DNA of 64,000 bases, from positions 20,917,001 to 20,981,000 of the forward strand of contig CM044311.1 in NCBI GenBank assembly GCA_024291935.2, in the 5' to 3' direction. Source of the stretch: Okapia johnstoni. Lineage: Eukaryota; Chordata; Mammalia; Artiodactyla; Giraffidae. Both the position numbers and the translations under genes were made by a program. Below, piece by piece: positions 11,904-22,850 of this stretch. The notes under the pieces were generated by a model. That model did no database searches. It saw only the letters and a list, made by a program, of their open reading frames with translations, and was not told the DNA's origin. The first letter of the stretch is position 1; each line of letters starts with the position of its first letter.

Positions 11904-12133
11904 TTTGGCCGTCTGAGGCAAAGAGCCAACTCAATGGAAAAGACCCTGGTGCTGGGAAAAATTGAGGGCAAGAGGAGAAGGGGGAGGCAGAAGAAGAGAT
12001 GGTTGGATATCATCCTCAACTCAATGAGCCTAAGTTCAAGCAAGCTCTGGGAGATAGTGAAGGATGGGAAAGCTGGGTGTGCTGCAGTTCCTAGAGCTGC
12101 AAAGAGTCAGGCATGATTTATCAACTGAACAAA
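11904..12133 (+). mobile_element. BovB 3' tail / Bov-A fragment
   Basis: Matches the last ~230 bases of BovB in sense: agccaactcaatggaaaagacc, ctggtgctggg, then the tail with aagagtcaggcatga and a caactgaacaaaacaa end. It is too short and diverged to tell a truncated BovB from a Bov-A SINE. Confidence 0.82.
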
Positions 12134-12407
12134 ACAATAATTAAAAAAAAATGTTTTTAACTCTAATTTTCTATCTTCCCATAAAATGTCAACTCCATGG
12201 GTGCAAGATTTTTTTTTAAATATATTCTGATACAACATTAGTTATTAGAAAAGTCTATTACATACTGGGGAGTCAAAACCTACACACATATATATATATC
12301 TTCAGTTCCTTAAAAAGTACCTGCTATATAGTATTCACTCTATTGATCCAGTGAGTTAGTTAAGTTAATTTGCCTTAAAGAAACACATATTTGAAATAAT
12401 ATCTGCT
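12134..12407. other. AT-rich spacer
   Basis: Contains a short TA run near 12285-12298 and otherwise no recognised element. Confidence 0.5.
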
Positions 12408-12417
12408 AATACAAGAT

Positions 12418-13359
12418 CAACAGACTGGTTACAAATAGGACAAGGAATATGTCAAGGCTGTATATTGTCACCCTGCTCATTTAACTTGTATGCAGAATAC
12501 ATCACGAGAAACGCTGGGCTGGAGGAAGCACAAGCTGGAATCAAGATTGCTGGAAGAAATAGAAATAACCTCAAATATGCAGATGGCACCATCCTTATGT
12601 CAGAAAGTGAAGAAGAACTGAAGAGCCTCTTGATGAAAGTGAAAGAAGAGAGTGAAAACGTTGGCTTAAAGCTCAACATTCAGAAACTTAAGATCATGGC
12701 ATCCAGTCTCATCACTTCATGGCAAATCGATGGGGAAACAGTGGAAACAGTGTCAGACTTTATTTTGGGGGGCTCCAAAATCACTGCTGATGGTGATTGT
12801 AGCCATGAAATTAAAAGATGCTTACTCCTTGGAAGGAAAGTTATGACCAACTTAGATAGCATATTTAAAAGCAGAGACATTACTTTGCCAACAAAGGTCC
12901 ATCTAGTCAAGGCTATGGTTTTTCCAGTAGTCATGTATGGATGTGAGAGTTGGACTATAAAGAAAGCTGAGCGCAGAAGACTTGATGCTTTTGAACTGTG
13001 GTGTTGGGGAAGACTCTTGAGAGTCCCTTGGACTGCAAGGAGATCTGACCAGTCCATCATAAAGGAGATCAGTCCTGGGTGTTCATTGGTAGGACTGATG
13101 TTGAAGGTGAAACTCCATTATTTTGGCCACCTGATGTGAAGAGCTGACTCATTGGAAAGACCCTGATGTTGGGAAAGATTGAAGGCAGGAGAAGAAAGGG
13201 AGGACAGAAGATGAGATGGTTGGATGTCATCACCGACTCAATGGACATGAGTTTGGGTAAACTCCGGGAGTTGATGATGGACAGGGAGGCCTGGCATGCT
13301 GCAGTCCATGGGGTCGCAAAGAGTTGGACACGGCTGAGCGACTGAACTGAACTGAACTG
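12418..13359 (+). mobile_element. BovB LINE, strongly 5'-truncated, with probable TSD
   Basis: Sense BovB starting just before RT motif B and running to a complete tgaac-repeat tail. The flanks carry aatacaagat (12408-12417) and aatataagat (13360-13369), a 9/10 direct repeat consistent with a target-site duplication. Confidence 0.93.
12424..13139 (+). pseudogene. BovB RT C-terminal half, YADG box
   Basis: Open from motif B (RQGC-equivalent [16 protein letters not shown]) to the YFGHLM segment, 224 codons from the first ATG at 12465. The catalytic box is YADG. The spacer after it reads [11 protein letters not shown], the variant with ILGG in place of IFLG, also seen in the copies at 28.8 and 51.2 kb. 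The YGCESW and RLLRVPW motifs of the C-terminal region are present. A stop replaces the residue after GHLM. The copy lacks endonuclease and the first half of RT. Confidence 0.9.
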
Positions 13360-13369
13360 AATATAAGAT

Positions 13370-13872
13370 AATCCAAAATAATAACCATTTTGGTTGCTGG
13401 TTGCTTTACTTAAATTCACTTACCTCAATTTTACAGCAACAATAAGAGGGAGACAATATTACTCTCTGTGCTCTATAAATGTGAGAACTAAAGTTAACGG
13501 AAGTAGAATGATATAGCCTGCCACAGACGGAGAAAGTTACTGCATTCTCAAATTGAATATGTTAGAGATAGATGATATTGATGGTAGAGAGAAAAATTAT
13601 AAATAGATATATATATATATATATATAGACCATATAAGCATACACTGTCAGTACAGAAATATAAAGACATTTTGTTAAATGTCAAATAGTATAATTTTTA
13701 GTTAAGATATAAAGTTTATCAGATATTGTCATATAGAAGAAACAAATAAGACTCAGAATTTTTGTTGGTGTTTCATTTATAATCGTTTGAAAACATAAGG
13801 TAAACAGTACTGATTTACATTATAATTCTAAAGAATAAAGGGAACTTTACATTTAGGATCATTTAATTTCAT
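13370..13872. other. Non-coding DNA with a TA microsatellite
   Basis: A (TA)n run lies at 13607-13627. The rest is AT-rich without recognised homology. Confidence 0.55.
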
Positions 13873-14064
13873 GATGGCTCTGATGGTATAGAATCTGCCT
13901 GCAGTGCAGGAGACCTGATTTCAATCCCTGGGTCAGGAAGCTCCTCTGAAGAAAGGAATGACAATCCACTCCAGTATTCTTCCCCGAAAATCCCAATGAC
14001 AGAAGAACCTGGCAGGCTGCAGTCCATGGAGTCACAAACAGTCAGACACAACTGAGCAACTACA
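13873..14064 (+). mobile_element. Bov-tA SINE
   Basis: Head (gatggctctgatggtatag) to tail (gactgagcaact-like, cagacacaactgagcaac) in plus orientation, diverged, followed by a short (TAC)n run at about 14065-14079. Confidence 0.9.
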
Positions 14065-14299
14065 TTATTACTACTACTACAGCTAATAAAATACTATAGG
14101 TGAGGAATCCAAGCTCAATAGAAAAAGGGAAACCAAGAGCTGTGAGGGTCTGAGATGTTTCTTTCCATGCAAGTTGATTAGTAAGTTGACTTCATTTTCA
14201 TGGATGCTTAAAGAAGAAAATAAACTTGGTTTAGGGAACAAGTACAGTAGATTACTCACAGAGTGTCAATAGTCAGAGTGTCATTATTTGTCTGCACTT
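14065..14299. other. Spacer without recognised content
   Basis: No gene or known repeat apart from the short TAC run at its left edge. Confidence 0.4.
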
Positions 14300-14311
14300 A
14301 TTCTCTGAAAT

Positions 14312-14583
14312 GGAGAAGGCAATGGCACCCCACTCCAGTACTCTTGCCTGGGAAACCCCATGGACGGAGGAGCCTGGTAGGCTGCAGCCCATGGGGTCGC
14401 GAAGAGTCGGACATGACTAAGCGACTTCACTTTCACTTTTCACTTTCATGCACTGGAGAAGGAAATGGAAACCCACTCCAGTATTCTTGCCTGGAGAATC
14501 CCAGGGACGGAGGAGCCTGGTGGGCTGCCGTCTGTGGGGTCGCACAGAGTCGGACACAACTGAAGCGACTTGGCAGCAGCAGC
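14312..14583 (+). mobile_element. Bov-A2 SINE (two-monomer) with perfect TSD
   Basis: Two BovB-tail-like monomers (14312-14425 and about 14455-14575) are joined by the typical cttcactttcacttt linker and end in a gcagcagcag tail. It is flanked by the exact 12-base direct repeat attctctgaaat at 14300-14311 and 14584-14595. Low divergence suggests a fairly young insertion. Confidence 0.96.
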
Positions 14584-14595
14584 ATTCTCTGAAAT

Positions 14596-15472
14596 CCTGT
14601 GTTCCACACATGACTCAAAAAGGGCTTGATAACATCTGCACACTCACTGTGTTGTGGCAGAGAAGAAGAACATAGAACTAGAGCAACAGAACCTTTTATA
14701 ATGGGCAGTGTGCATGGCTACACTTTGCTTCAGTGGGAGAGAATATTTTTAATATACTGAACCATAAGCAGACCAGATCTTGGGAAGCAACACTATCTCT
14801 ACCTTCCAAGCCTAGAAGCAAACCTGATACTTGGGAGACACCATCTCTGTATTTCAAAGGGTTTGCTATACAAACACTCTTGCAAGATAGCTCAGAAAAA
14901 GAAAAAAAAAAAAGCTGTCAGTGTCTTGTTTCCAAGATTTGCAGACATGTGAGAAATACAATAGAGGACTGAATACAGAGAGAAGTACCTGAATAGCTTA
15001 TATACTTTGTTTTGACTATCATCTCTCTCATTATTCTGTCTATATCATGGCAGACAGAATGAGCAAAAAACATTAAGTTTTGTTCAGCACTGCAAAGAAA
15101 GGAGAAATAATTCAGCCCAGGAATAGATCTTCTCTAGTTCCCCTTAACTTCCACTTTTAATATCATAATTTTCAGGTAAAGGTTATATGATGTTTCCAAT
15201 CAGTAGTGTATTACAACTAACTCATACTACATTATAAGAGCCAATTACTAAAAGTTCAATGATTACAGAGAACCAATGTTAAATATAGCCATGACTAGAA
15301 ATGAAATTATATACATTCATAATTATTGTTATATTTAAAAGTCAATACATATTATGCATTATGCGTTATATATATATTCACAGGTTCCATGTAGGTACAT
15401 ATATACCTACTATATCTCCATGGTGGAAATATCATGGATATATATAATGGCACACTACTGTACTCCCCTTCC
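14596..15472. other. Non-coding DNA, nothing recognised
   Basis: A short A-run near 14900-14912 and TA-rich segments around 15370 and 15440; no recognised element or gene. Confidence 0.45.
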
Positions 15473-16204
15473 TGTTATGGGCTGAAATATGCCCCCTAAA
15501 AGATACACTGAAATTCCAACAAAAGAAACCTGTGAATGTGACCATATTTGGAAATGAGTATTTTTTGAGTGTAATCAAGTTAAGATGAGGTCATTGTTGT
15601 TATTCGTTGTTGTTCAATTGCTAAGTCATGTCTGACTCTTTGTGACCCCATGAACTTCAGCACCTCCTTGAGTTTGCTCAAACTCATGTCCATTGAGTCT
15701 CATCCTCTGTAGTCCCCTTCTCCTCCTGCCCTCAATCTTTCCTAACATCAGGGTCTTTTCTAGTGAGCAGACTCTTCCAATCTAGTGGCCAAGGAGATTT
15801 GCAAGGACATCAAGCCAGTCAATCCTCAAGAAAATCAACCCAGTCTATTCACTGGAAGGACTGATGCTGAAGATGAGGTCATAATGGGTTACAATAAGTT
15901 CTAACTTAATGCCTGGTGTTTCTATTTGTAGAGAAAAATATGGACACAGCAACACAGAAGGGAGAAGTGCCATGTGAAAAAGGAGGTAGAGATTGGAGTG
16001 ATACATCTACAAGCCAGAGAAGGCTAAGAATTACTATCAAGTACCAGAAACTAGGTAGAAGAAATGATCCTCCCCTACAGATATCAGAGAGAGCATGGCC
16101 CTGCCAACACCTTGATTTTAAGCTTCTATCTTCTAGAACCATGAGTGAATAAATGTCATTTGTTCTGGGATACTTTGTAGAAGCAGACCTAGGAAATTAG
16201 TACA
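15473..16204 (+). mobile_element. MaLR/MLT1-like solo LTR, split by a later insertion
   Basis: Begins tgttatgggctgaa and ends near cctaggaaattagtaca. Between are hallmark segments of the MLT1 LTR as I remember it: gtgaccatatttggaaat, aatcaagttaagatgaggtc, tctacaagccag, and tgccaacaccttgatttt before a gaataaatg poly(A) signal. Flanking ccttcc/ctttcc could be an imperfect target duplication. An insert at 15595-15870 interrupts it. No internal coding region, so a solo LTR is likely. Confidence 0.65.
15595..15870 (-). mobile_element. BovB-derived insert with internal inversion
   Basis: Inserted into the MLT1-like LTR with a perfect 12-base duplication, agatgaggtcat, at 15583-15594 and 15871-15882. 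Its left part (to about 15790) is the BovB/Bov-A tail in minus orientation. Its right part (about 15791-15870, ggagattt..caatcc..ggaaggactgatgctga) is the neighbouring BovB segment in plus orientation. This is the layout expected from 5' inversion by twin priming. Confidence 0.85.
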
Positions 16205-16761
16205 CTTTCCAATTCCTCATTAACCAAGATTCCATTCATAGCCCAAAATTGGCCATGGTGGGAATATGGACAACAGGAGAATCAAGCAGTGTTACAAATT
16301 AGAGATTTATATAATGCTGATGCTTAAAGAAGTTTTAGCCTAGTGAATACAAATTGCATGAGTGTTAGAAATAGTTAACCAATAGATCGTAGGTAAAAGT
16401 CAATGGTGATGTATTTATTGGGATAAAGCTAGATTAGGATGCAGCTGCATTTGTTAATTCATAGCAGAATTGCAAGCATAGGTCAGCTATAGCAAAAATC
16501 AAATATTCTATGAAAATTAGTTGACATTTTAAATTTACCATGAAGAGTATTGATCTTAATATAAGCACTTTATATGAAATGATGATGAAGTATTACCTCA
16601 GATTATCAATGACTTTTTGATATGTGAATTAAAAAAATATGTGATGGGGACTATCAGAGCTTTGTTAGAGAATATATGATGATACCCCCAACTAATTTTC
16701 CCTGTTCAAAGACATCTGAGAGCAGAAACTGACCATCAGTCATCTGGGATATGCAAACACT
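16205..16761. other. Non-coding DNA, nothing recognised
   Basis: AT-rich, no gene, no confidently recognised repeat. Confidence 0.4.
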
Positions 16762-17356
16762 AGATGGGTAAGGGGGCAAATTGGAAACAATGACAGACTT
16801 TATTTTCTTGGGCTCCAAAATCACTGCAGATGGTGACTGCAGCCATGAAATTAAAAGACACTTGCTCCCTAGAAGAAAAGCTATGACAAACCTAGACAGC
16901 ATATTAAAAAGTAGAGACATTATTTTGCCAACAAAGGTCCATATAGTCAAAGTTATGGCTTTTTGAGTAGTCCTGTATGGAACATACATAAGTGGAACAT
17001 AAAGAAGGTTGAGCACCAAAGGATTGATGCTTTTGAACTGTGGTGTTGGAGGAGATAAAGCCAGTCAATCCTAAAGGAAATCAATCCTGAATATTCATTG
17101 GAAGGTCTGATGCTGAAGCTGAAGCTCTAATACTTTGACCACCTGATGTGAAGAACTGACTCATTGGAAAAGACCCTGATGCTGGGAAAGATTGAAGGCA
17201 GGATGAGGAGGGGATGACAGAGGATGAGAGGTTGGATGGCATCACTGACTTAATAGACATGAGTTTGAGCAGGATCCGGGAGATGGTGAAGGACAGCCCT
17301 GCTGCAGTTCATGGGGTTGCAAAGAGTTAGACACGACTGAGCGATTGAACAACAAG
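16762..17356 (+). mobile_element. BovB LINE 3' fragment with small internal deletion
   Basis: Sense BovB starting in the GETVETV segment (with an extra-G disruption near 16770) and ending in a gattgaacaacaa tail. The [13 protein letters not shown] segment is mostly deleted near 17056. A short open piece at 16781-16966 encodes the [20 protein letters not shown] portion. Not functional. Confidence 0.88.
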
Positions 17357-17895
17357 GGGCAAGCTGAAAGAAGAAAAGAATGATCACCTCAGAGGATTTA
17401 AAAAACTCAGCATCCCTGGACCTCAATCTAGACTTACCATATCAGAATTAGGGACACAGAGTGGCATGAATTAAAATATGTCAAAGATCCACCAGGTGAT
17501 TATGATGAATATACAGAACCATCAAGTACTCAGATCAGTGTTCTTTACACTTTTTTCCTTAGAAGATTTTACACTTCTAAATTTCCCCTGCTTGTTCTTT
17601 CTTGTCTCCAGAGCCTCTGGGGAGAATGTCATAGCCACCATCTATTGGCAGTGATCCTGTGCTGTGTGTGTAGCCAGAAGGGCTGATATTTCTCTAATGT
17701 TCTTGGTTTCCTAGTTTAGGTCTGCGGCTGGTATTCACAAGGCCAAGTATTACTGCCTTTATTCAAAGAGTCAGTTTGATCAGGCTGAAAACCAAACAGA
17801 GGCATTCTATCTGCCTCTATTTCCAAGCAGGCCTGTACCTGTTGCTTTGTTTTTTTCCATGTATTTTAAGGACATGATTAAAACATGTCTGTACA
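17357..17895. other. Non-coding DNA including a MER5A-like remnant
   Basis: About 17410-17530 resembles a diverged MER5A (hAT-Charlie) element in the orientation opposite to that near 4.4 kb: a cagcatccctggacct start, cagaattagggacacag, and ccaccaggtgattatgatg. The remainder to 17895 is unrecognised. Confidence 0.4.
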
Positions 17896-17900
17896 TCAGG

Positions 17901-18038
17901 CCAGAGAAGGCGATGGCACCCCACTCCAGTACCCTTGCCTGGAAAATCCCATGGACAGAGGAGCCTGGTGGGCTGCCATCTATGGGGTCGCATAGAGTCG
18001 GACACGACTGCAGCGACTTAGCAGCAGCAGCTGCAGCA
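17901..18038 (+). mobile_element. Bov-A SINE monomer with perfect TSD
   Basis: A single BovB-tail-like monomer ending in gcagcagcagctgcagca. Flanked by exact 10-base repeats gtacatcagg at 17891-17900 and 18039-18048. Confidence 0.94.
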
Positions 18039-18048
18039 GTACATCAGG

Positions 18049-18973
18049 TATCTATCATAGAGCTTTCCACTTGACTTTCTTAACCTGCTTTCTGTAACAT
18101 TATCAATTATGCATTAGCTAGTAGTATTTAATATTAGCATACTGGCTCCATTTTAACATATATTGCCAAATTTGCCTTATCATTTAACCACATATATGTT
18201 GTTCATGATGAAATAACACCAAAAAAGACCAGTATTATAGACATTAAAATAAAACTGGCTATTTCATTAATGTAATCACTTGACAAATGGAAGTTGATTG
18301 CCTATTTGAAGCATACTATACACTCATCTCTGAAAATATTTGATAGCTTTATAGCTTTAGTTTGCATTTTTGGGACTTAAATATATAATCATAGTATGGG
18401 ACAAAGCATTCAGTGATTATCTTCAGATCTTTATTACCTGTGAAAATTAAAGGCGTAACGATCTGTTTCTGTCATGCTGGCTGGTTGGTAATAGCAGACT
18501 CACTTAACTTGGTCATCCATTCAAAACACTGTGCTGACTCTGCACATCAAACACTAATGAACACCCTCATCTACAGGTGCCTTATTTGTACTGCAATGTG
18601 AACACAGATGGGACAAAGTTGTTTTCAAATGAAACTATAAACTGTGAAAACGGTATATGCACAATTATCTCTATTATTTGAGATTTAGGAAAACAGAAGT
18701 ACTATAATACATTGTGATATATAGTAAAGCTTTTGAAAGGAGGGGCCATTTTAAATAACACAAACAAAAATACTGAACAAGGCAACAAATATTAAGGGAC
18801 ACTAAATTATCAGGTCTCTAGACTGTGTGAGCCGCTGATATACAACCTTACCTGGTTATATGCTATCCGGCTCAAGCTACTGAGTGTGATTCTGCATCAT
18901 GATTGACATACAGTAAATGATGAAGTCTGTAATTCAAGAAGTGCATCTGGTGTTCTTTATGAAAACTTCAACC
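18049..18973. other. Non-coding DNA, nothing recognised
   Basis: AT-rich; a 62-codon open frame near 18413 has no supporting features. Confidence 0.4.
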
Positions 18974-19188
18974 ATGCTGTCCAAATGAGGACTGGCTCTG
19001 GGGAAAGACTGAAGGCAGAAGGAGAAGGGGACAGCAGAGGATGAGATGGTTAGATAGGCCATCAATGACTCAATGGACGTGAATTGGAACAAACTCCAGA
19101 AGATAGTGGAGGATAGAGGAGTCAGGCGTGCTGCAATCTATGGGGTCACAAATGATCAGACATGACTTAGGGACTGAACAACAACAAA
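18974..19188 (+). mobile_element. BovB 3' tail / Bov-A fragment
   Basis: Diverged tail segment (ctggggaaagactgaaggca through atgacttagggactgaac) ending in caacaacaa, directly followed by MLT1-like sequence, so it probably inserted at or inside that LTR. Confidence 0.8.
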
Positions 19189-19195
19189 ATTTATA

Positions 19196-19534
19196 TACTG
19201 AATTCCTAGTGCCCAATACTTCAAAATGTGACCTTGTTTGGAGACAGGGTCTTTACAAGCACTATCAAGTGAGGTGTCCCTATAAAAAGGGGAACTTCGG
19301 GAAGAGACATGAATGAATATGGGGATAATGCCATGTGAAGAGACCCAGGGAAAAATGGCCTTGCACAAGCAAAGGTGAGAAGCCTGGAACAGATCTATCC
19401 CCTCACAGTCCTCAAAAGGAATCAACTCTTAATTTTAGATTCTGACCCCTAAAACTCAAGAGACAATATATTTCTGTTTTTTAAGCCACCTAGTTTGTGG
19501 TCGTTTGTTATGGCAGCTTTTGTGAACTAGTATC
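19196..19534 (+). mobile_element. MaLR/MLT1-like LTR fragment
   Basis: Shows the same marker order as the LTR at 15.5 kb: aaatgtgaccttgtttggag, gggtctttacaagc, gccatgtgaagaga, gcctggaacagat, a gagacaatatatttctg signal, aagccacctagtttgtgg. The 5' end is displaced by the BovB tail at 18974-19188. Confidence 0.65.
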
Positions 19535-20733
19535 ACCACCTCTTCCTAAATGATTCTGCTTTCTTGATGAAAGTATTTGGACAAGGACTAGCACCTGCCC
19601 CATGCTGGGACCCATATAGTTTCACTTTCCTAACCACAGTGTTTGGGATTTGGTGAATGACCTAAATAAAAGGCCAGTTGGAGTCTTTTCATGGAGATAT
19701 TTAAATTGGCATGCACAGAATAATAGTCTTTATTCTCAGATGGAAAATATGAGTTTAGGAACTTCTGGTTGCCTTTGCTTCTCTCCATCGAGAAAACCAA
19801 TCAGTAGAAATAGAAAAATGGATGTGACATGTGGAGAGGAATAAAGACAAAAAGCAGAAAAAGGCAAGGGTCACTGGTTGCTGTTCTCAAATATACAGCT
19901 GTCCAGACTTCCCTGATTACATGGGCATTAAAGGGAAATTATTTTCTGTTTTCTTTTGTTAATTACTCTGATATTGTGCAAATGTTTAAACTGAATCTAA
20001 ATTCTCATCACTAAAATGATATTGATATTAGTTACCTTTTGATAACATCAAAAGGTCAAGTTAATCATTTGTAAAGTTTCTGGCACATAATACATACTAA
20101 GTTCAATAAATGTTTTTAATATTAAATTTATCAGTGTCTGAACAAAAATAATAAGTGGTCAATAATCGTGGTGCACTCTAAGACTGGAGGTCTTATTTAT
20201 TAGAATCTTGACTTATTTTTATATCATAACCTCAGGACAAATATATTTCTCACTGTTACATTGTTATTTTGTCTGTCTGCCATGTCTAAGACCTATTTAG
20301 TAGGTGTGTTCTCATGTGATTATATCTGGTCTTCTCCTTGCCCAAGGTTAAGTTCCTACTGGCTTCAGAATTCAGTGCCTCTCATTCATCCAAGTCCCTA
20401 ATGCTTGTATTTTTTCTCATAGTTTCCTGCTTTATTTCTGCTTGTTTGTGAGCCACGTAATAATAGGCAATGTCAAAACATATGACTGCTAACTGGAAAG
20501 TCATTAACAAAATCACCTGAATTGAACCCTCATTTTTTGCTGAGTTTTTGGCTGACTTACAAGCACATTCACTCTATGACAAGAGGAAAAATAAATGTGA
20601 TGGCAGTAGGTTAGCAACTAATTTACTTATTTTTAACAAAAGTATCTGAGTTCAGGTACAGAAATAAAAAAGAATTGGTTTATTATAGATCACCCTAAGT
20701 TGTTCTAGAATCTGTTTTTAAAATTTTTCTACC
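19535..20733. other. Non-coding DNA with a probable MIR 3' fragment
   Basis: Around 20068-20120 the run ttgtaaagtttctggcacat followed by aagttcaataaatgttt matches the MIR 3' end as remembered. Nothing else recognised. Confidence 0.45.
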
Positions 20734-21278
20734 TTCAGTTCAGTTCAGTCACTCAGTCGTGTCCACTCTTTGTAACCCCATGAATCGCAGCACTCCAGGC
20801 CTCCCTGTCCATCACCAACTCCCGGAGTCTACCCAAACCCATGTCCATCGAGTCAGTGATGCCATCCAGCCATCTCATCCTCTGTGGTCCCCTTCTCCTT
20901 CTGCCCCCAATCCTCCCCAGCATTAAGGTCTTTTCCAATGAGTCAACTCTTAACATGAGGTGGCCAAAATATTGGAGCTTCAGCTTCAACATCACTCCTT
21001 CCAATGAACACCCAGGACTGATCTCCTTTAGGATGGACTGGTTGGATCTCCTTGCAGTCCAAGGGACTCTCAGGAGTCTTCTCCAACACCACAGTTCAAA
21101 AGCATCAACTCTTCGGCTCTCAGCTTTCTTCACCATCCAACTCTCACATCCATACATGATCACTGGAAAAACCATAGCCTTGACTAGATGGACCTTTGTT
21201 GGCAAAGTAATGTTTCTGCTTTTAAATATGCTATCTAGGTTGGTCATTCCTTCCAAGGAGTAAGCGTCTTTTAATTTA
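20734..21278 (-). mobile_element. BovB LINE 3' fragment
   Basis: The complement reads from the [18 protein letters not shown] segment of ORF2 through a complete tgaac-repeat tail. The C-terminal frame is open for 167 codons at 20753-21256, with YGCESW, RLLRVPW and the arginine-rich RRRRG segment, but lacks RT catalytic motifs. Homology ends near 21278. Confidence 0.92.
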
Positions 21279-22850
21279 TTCCTGTAATAGAGTTTCTTAA
21301 TAGAGCTTCTAAGGTAATCCCATGTTCAGTCTCCATACAGGTCATTTTGGTTTGTATGTATGACTTTTCATATTCGTGTTTCACGTGAGCTAAACCTATA
21401 ATTGTTTACACATCAGCTCCTTAGCCATAACCAGAGGTTACCTTACATAGACGTTTATCTTAAGAGCTGATAGAACTGAATCATTAAATTAAATTTAAAG
21501 GCACTTTAGAATGAAAAAGTAAGCAAATAAAATAAGTTCCAAGGACAAATTTGAAAGTATTCATTTTTTTAAAAGAAATCCTTCATATCGACATTGTCAA
21601 TAGGAAATATTTTATTAAGGGTAGTGATAAGCTTTGACAAGATGCAAAAGGATTCATGTCATATTGATGTTTACAAATGTTGAGTCTGTAATGTCATAAA
21701 AGCAATAAAATTAAACATTACCAACCTTGGTAACTATTAAAAATATAGAGTAAATTGATTTCTTTCAAAGTTTATAATTTTGTTAACCCAGGTTATATTT
21801 ATAAATATTTCTTCATAAATCAAATTTCTTTCTGAATAAACATTTAATTGCTCATTAGCATTATCTCAGCAAATGTTATTTGTGCCAGGCACCAGAATAA
21901 GAATGAACAATGAAAATAAATATTATAGACAAATAACCACTACTTTATGAGGATAATCAAATCTTGGTAGGAGAGAGTATAGAGTGCTATAGGGACATAT
22001 GAAGGTAGCTAATTGAGTCCTCAAGGGTAAATCACACATTTTATCCTCTAGAATAAACCCAAAGATTATACCTTATAAACCTCTAAAATATACTCACCCA
22101 CATCCATATCCACACCCCACATAATACAAATGTGCTCATGCATACAAAAGTCAAAAACATAGTTCAAATCTACACACTAAGAAAGCATATACAAATAATA
22201 TCCTATTTGGGGGGATTAGGAAAATAACTAACCATGTCAAAGGTTGACTCTTTTAGCAGGATATAGATAAAGAATATAAATAAAACAAATTTGGCAGAAA
22301 TGACTTATTAGATCCCTAATTTTCTTTTTCAGGAGAAAGATAAAATTTCTCCAGACTGTAAGGAAACAAGGAACACACTTAAAGACAGAAACACATACAC
22401 ACAATCCACACACATGTATTTTGAACCTTTCCGTACCTCTTCATTTTCCATCTTGAAGCATCTAGAAGTGACAATGACAGAACCTCAAAGATTTTGATTC
22501 TCCCTGTCATCTCAATCTAAGATACTTCCTCCCTTAATCTAAATTAATGAATCACTCAATCTAAATTAATGAATCGGAGGTTGAAAACTGGCCCGGAAAA
22601 CAGACATTCCAGTGTCAGAAATTAAGTGGCAGAAACATAGAGTCTAAATTAAAATCTGTGGACCAGATGTATAGAAAGAGCTATATATAGATGAACACAT
22701 ATGTTGGGTTTGTAAATGTCAGAGAAAGGACAAACTTCAGATAATATCTGATGATAACACCAATAATCAGAGAAGGTTGAAAACGTGTTTTAAATGTTCC
22801 AGAATGAATTTCCTGCATGGGTCATGAGCAAAATAAATAGAAATAAATAC
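21279..22850. other. Non-coding DNA with a possible L2 remnant
   Basis: Around 21860-22000 the phrase gttatttgtgccaggcacca and the following spacing resemble the L2/MIR-type motif for the end of an old LINE2 (low confidence). A small direct repeat of ctcaatctaaattaatgaat occurs at about 22531-22575. Otherwise unrecognised. Confidence 0.35.

Noticed and set aside
14263..14675. Several overlapping short frames on both strands with a recurring CxSPWGR/TEESD-like pattern
   Set aside because: All lie within Bov-A2; the apparent conservation is that of the SINE.
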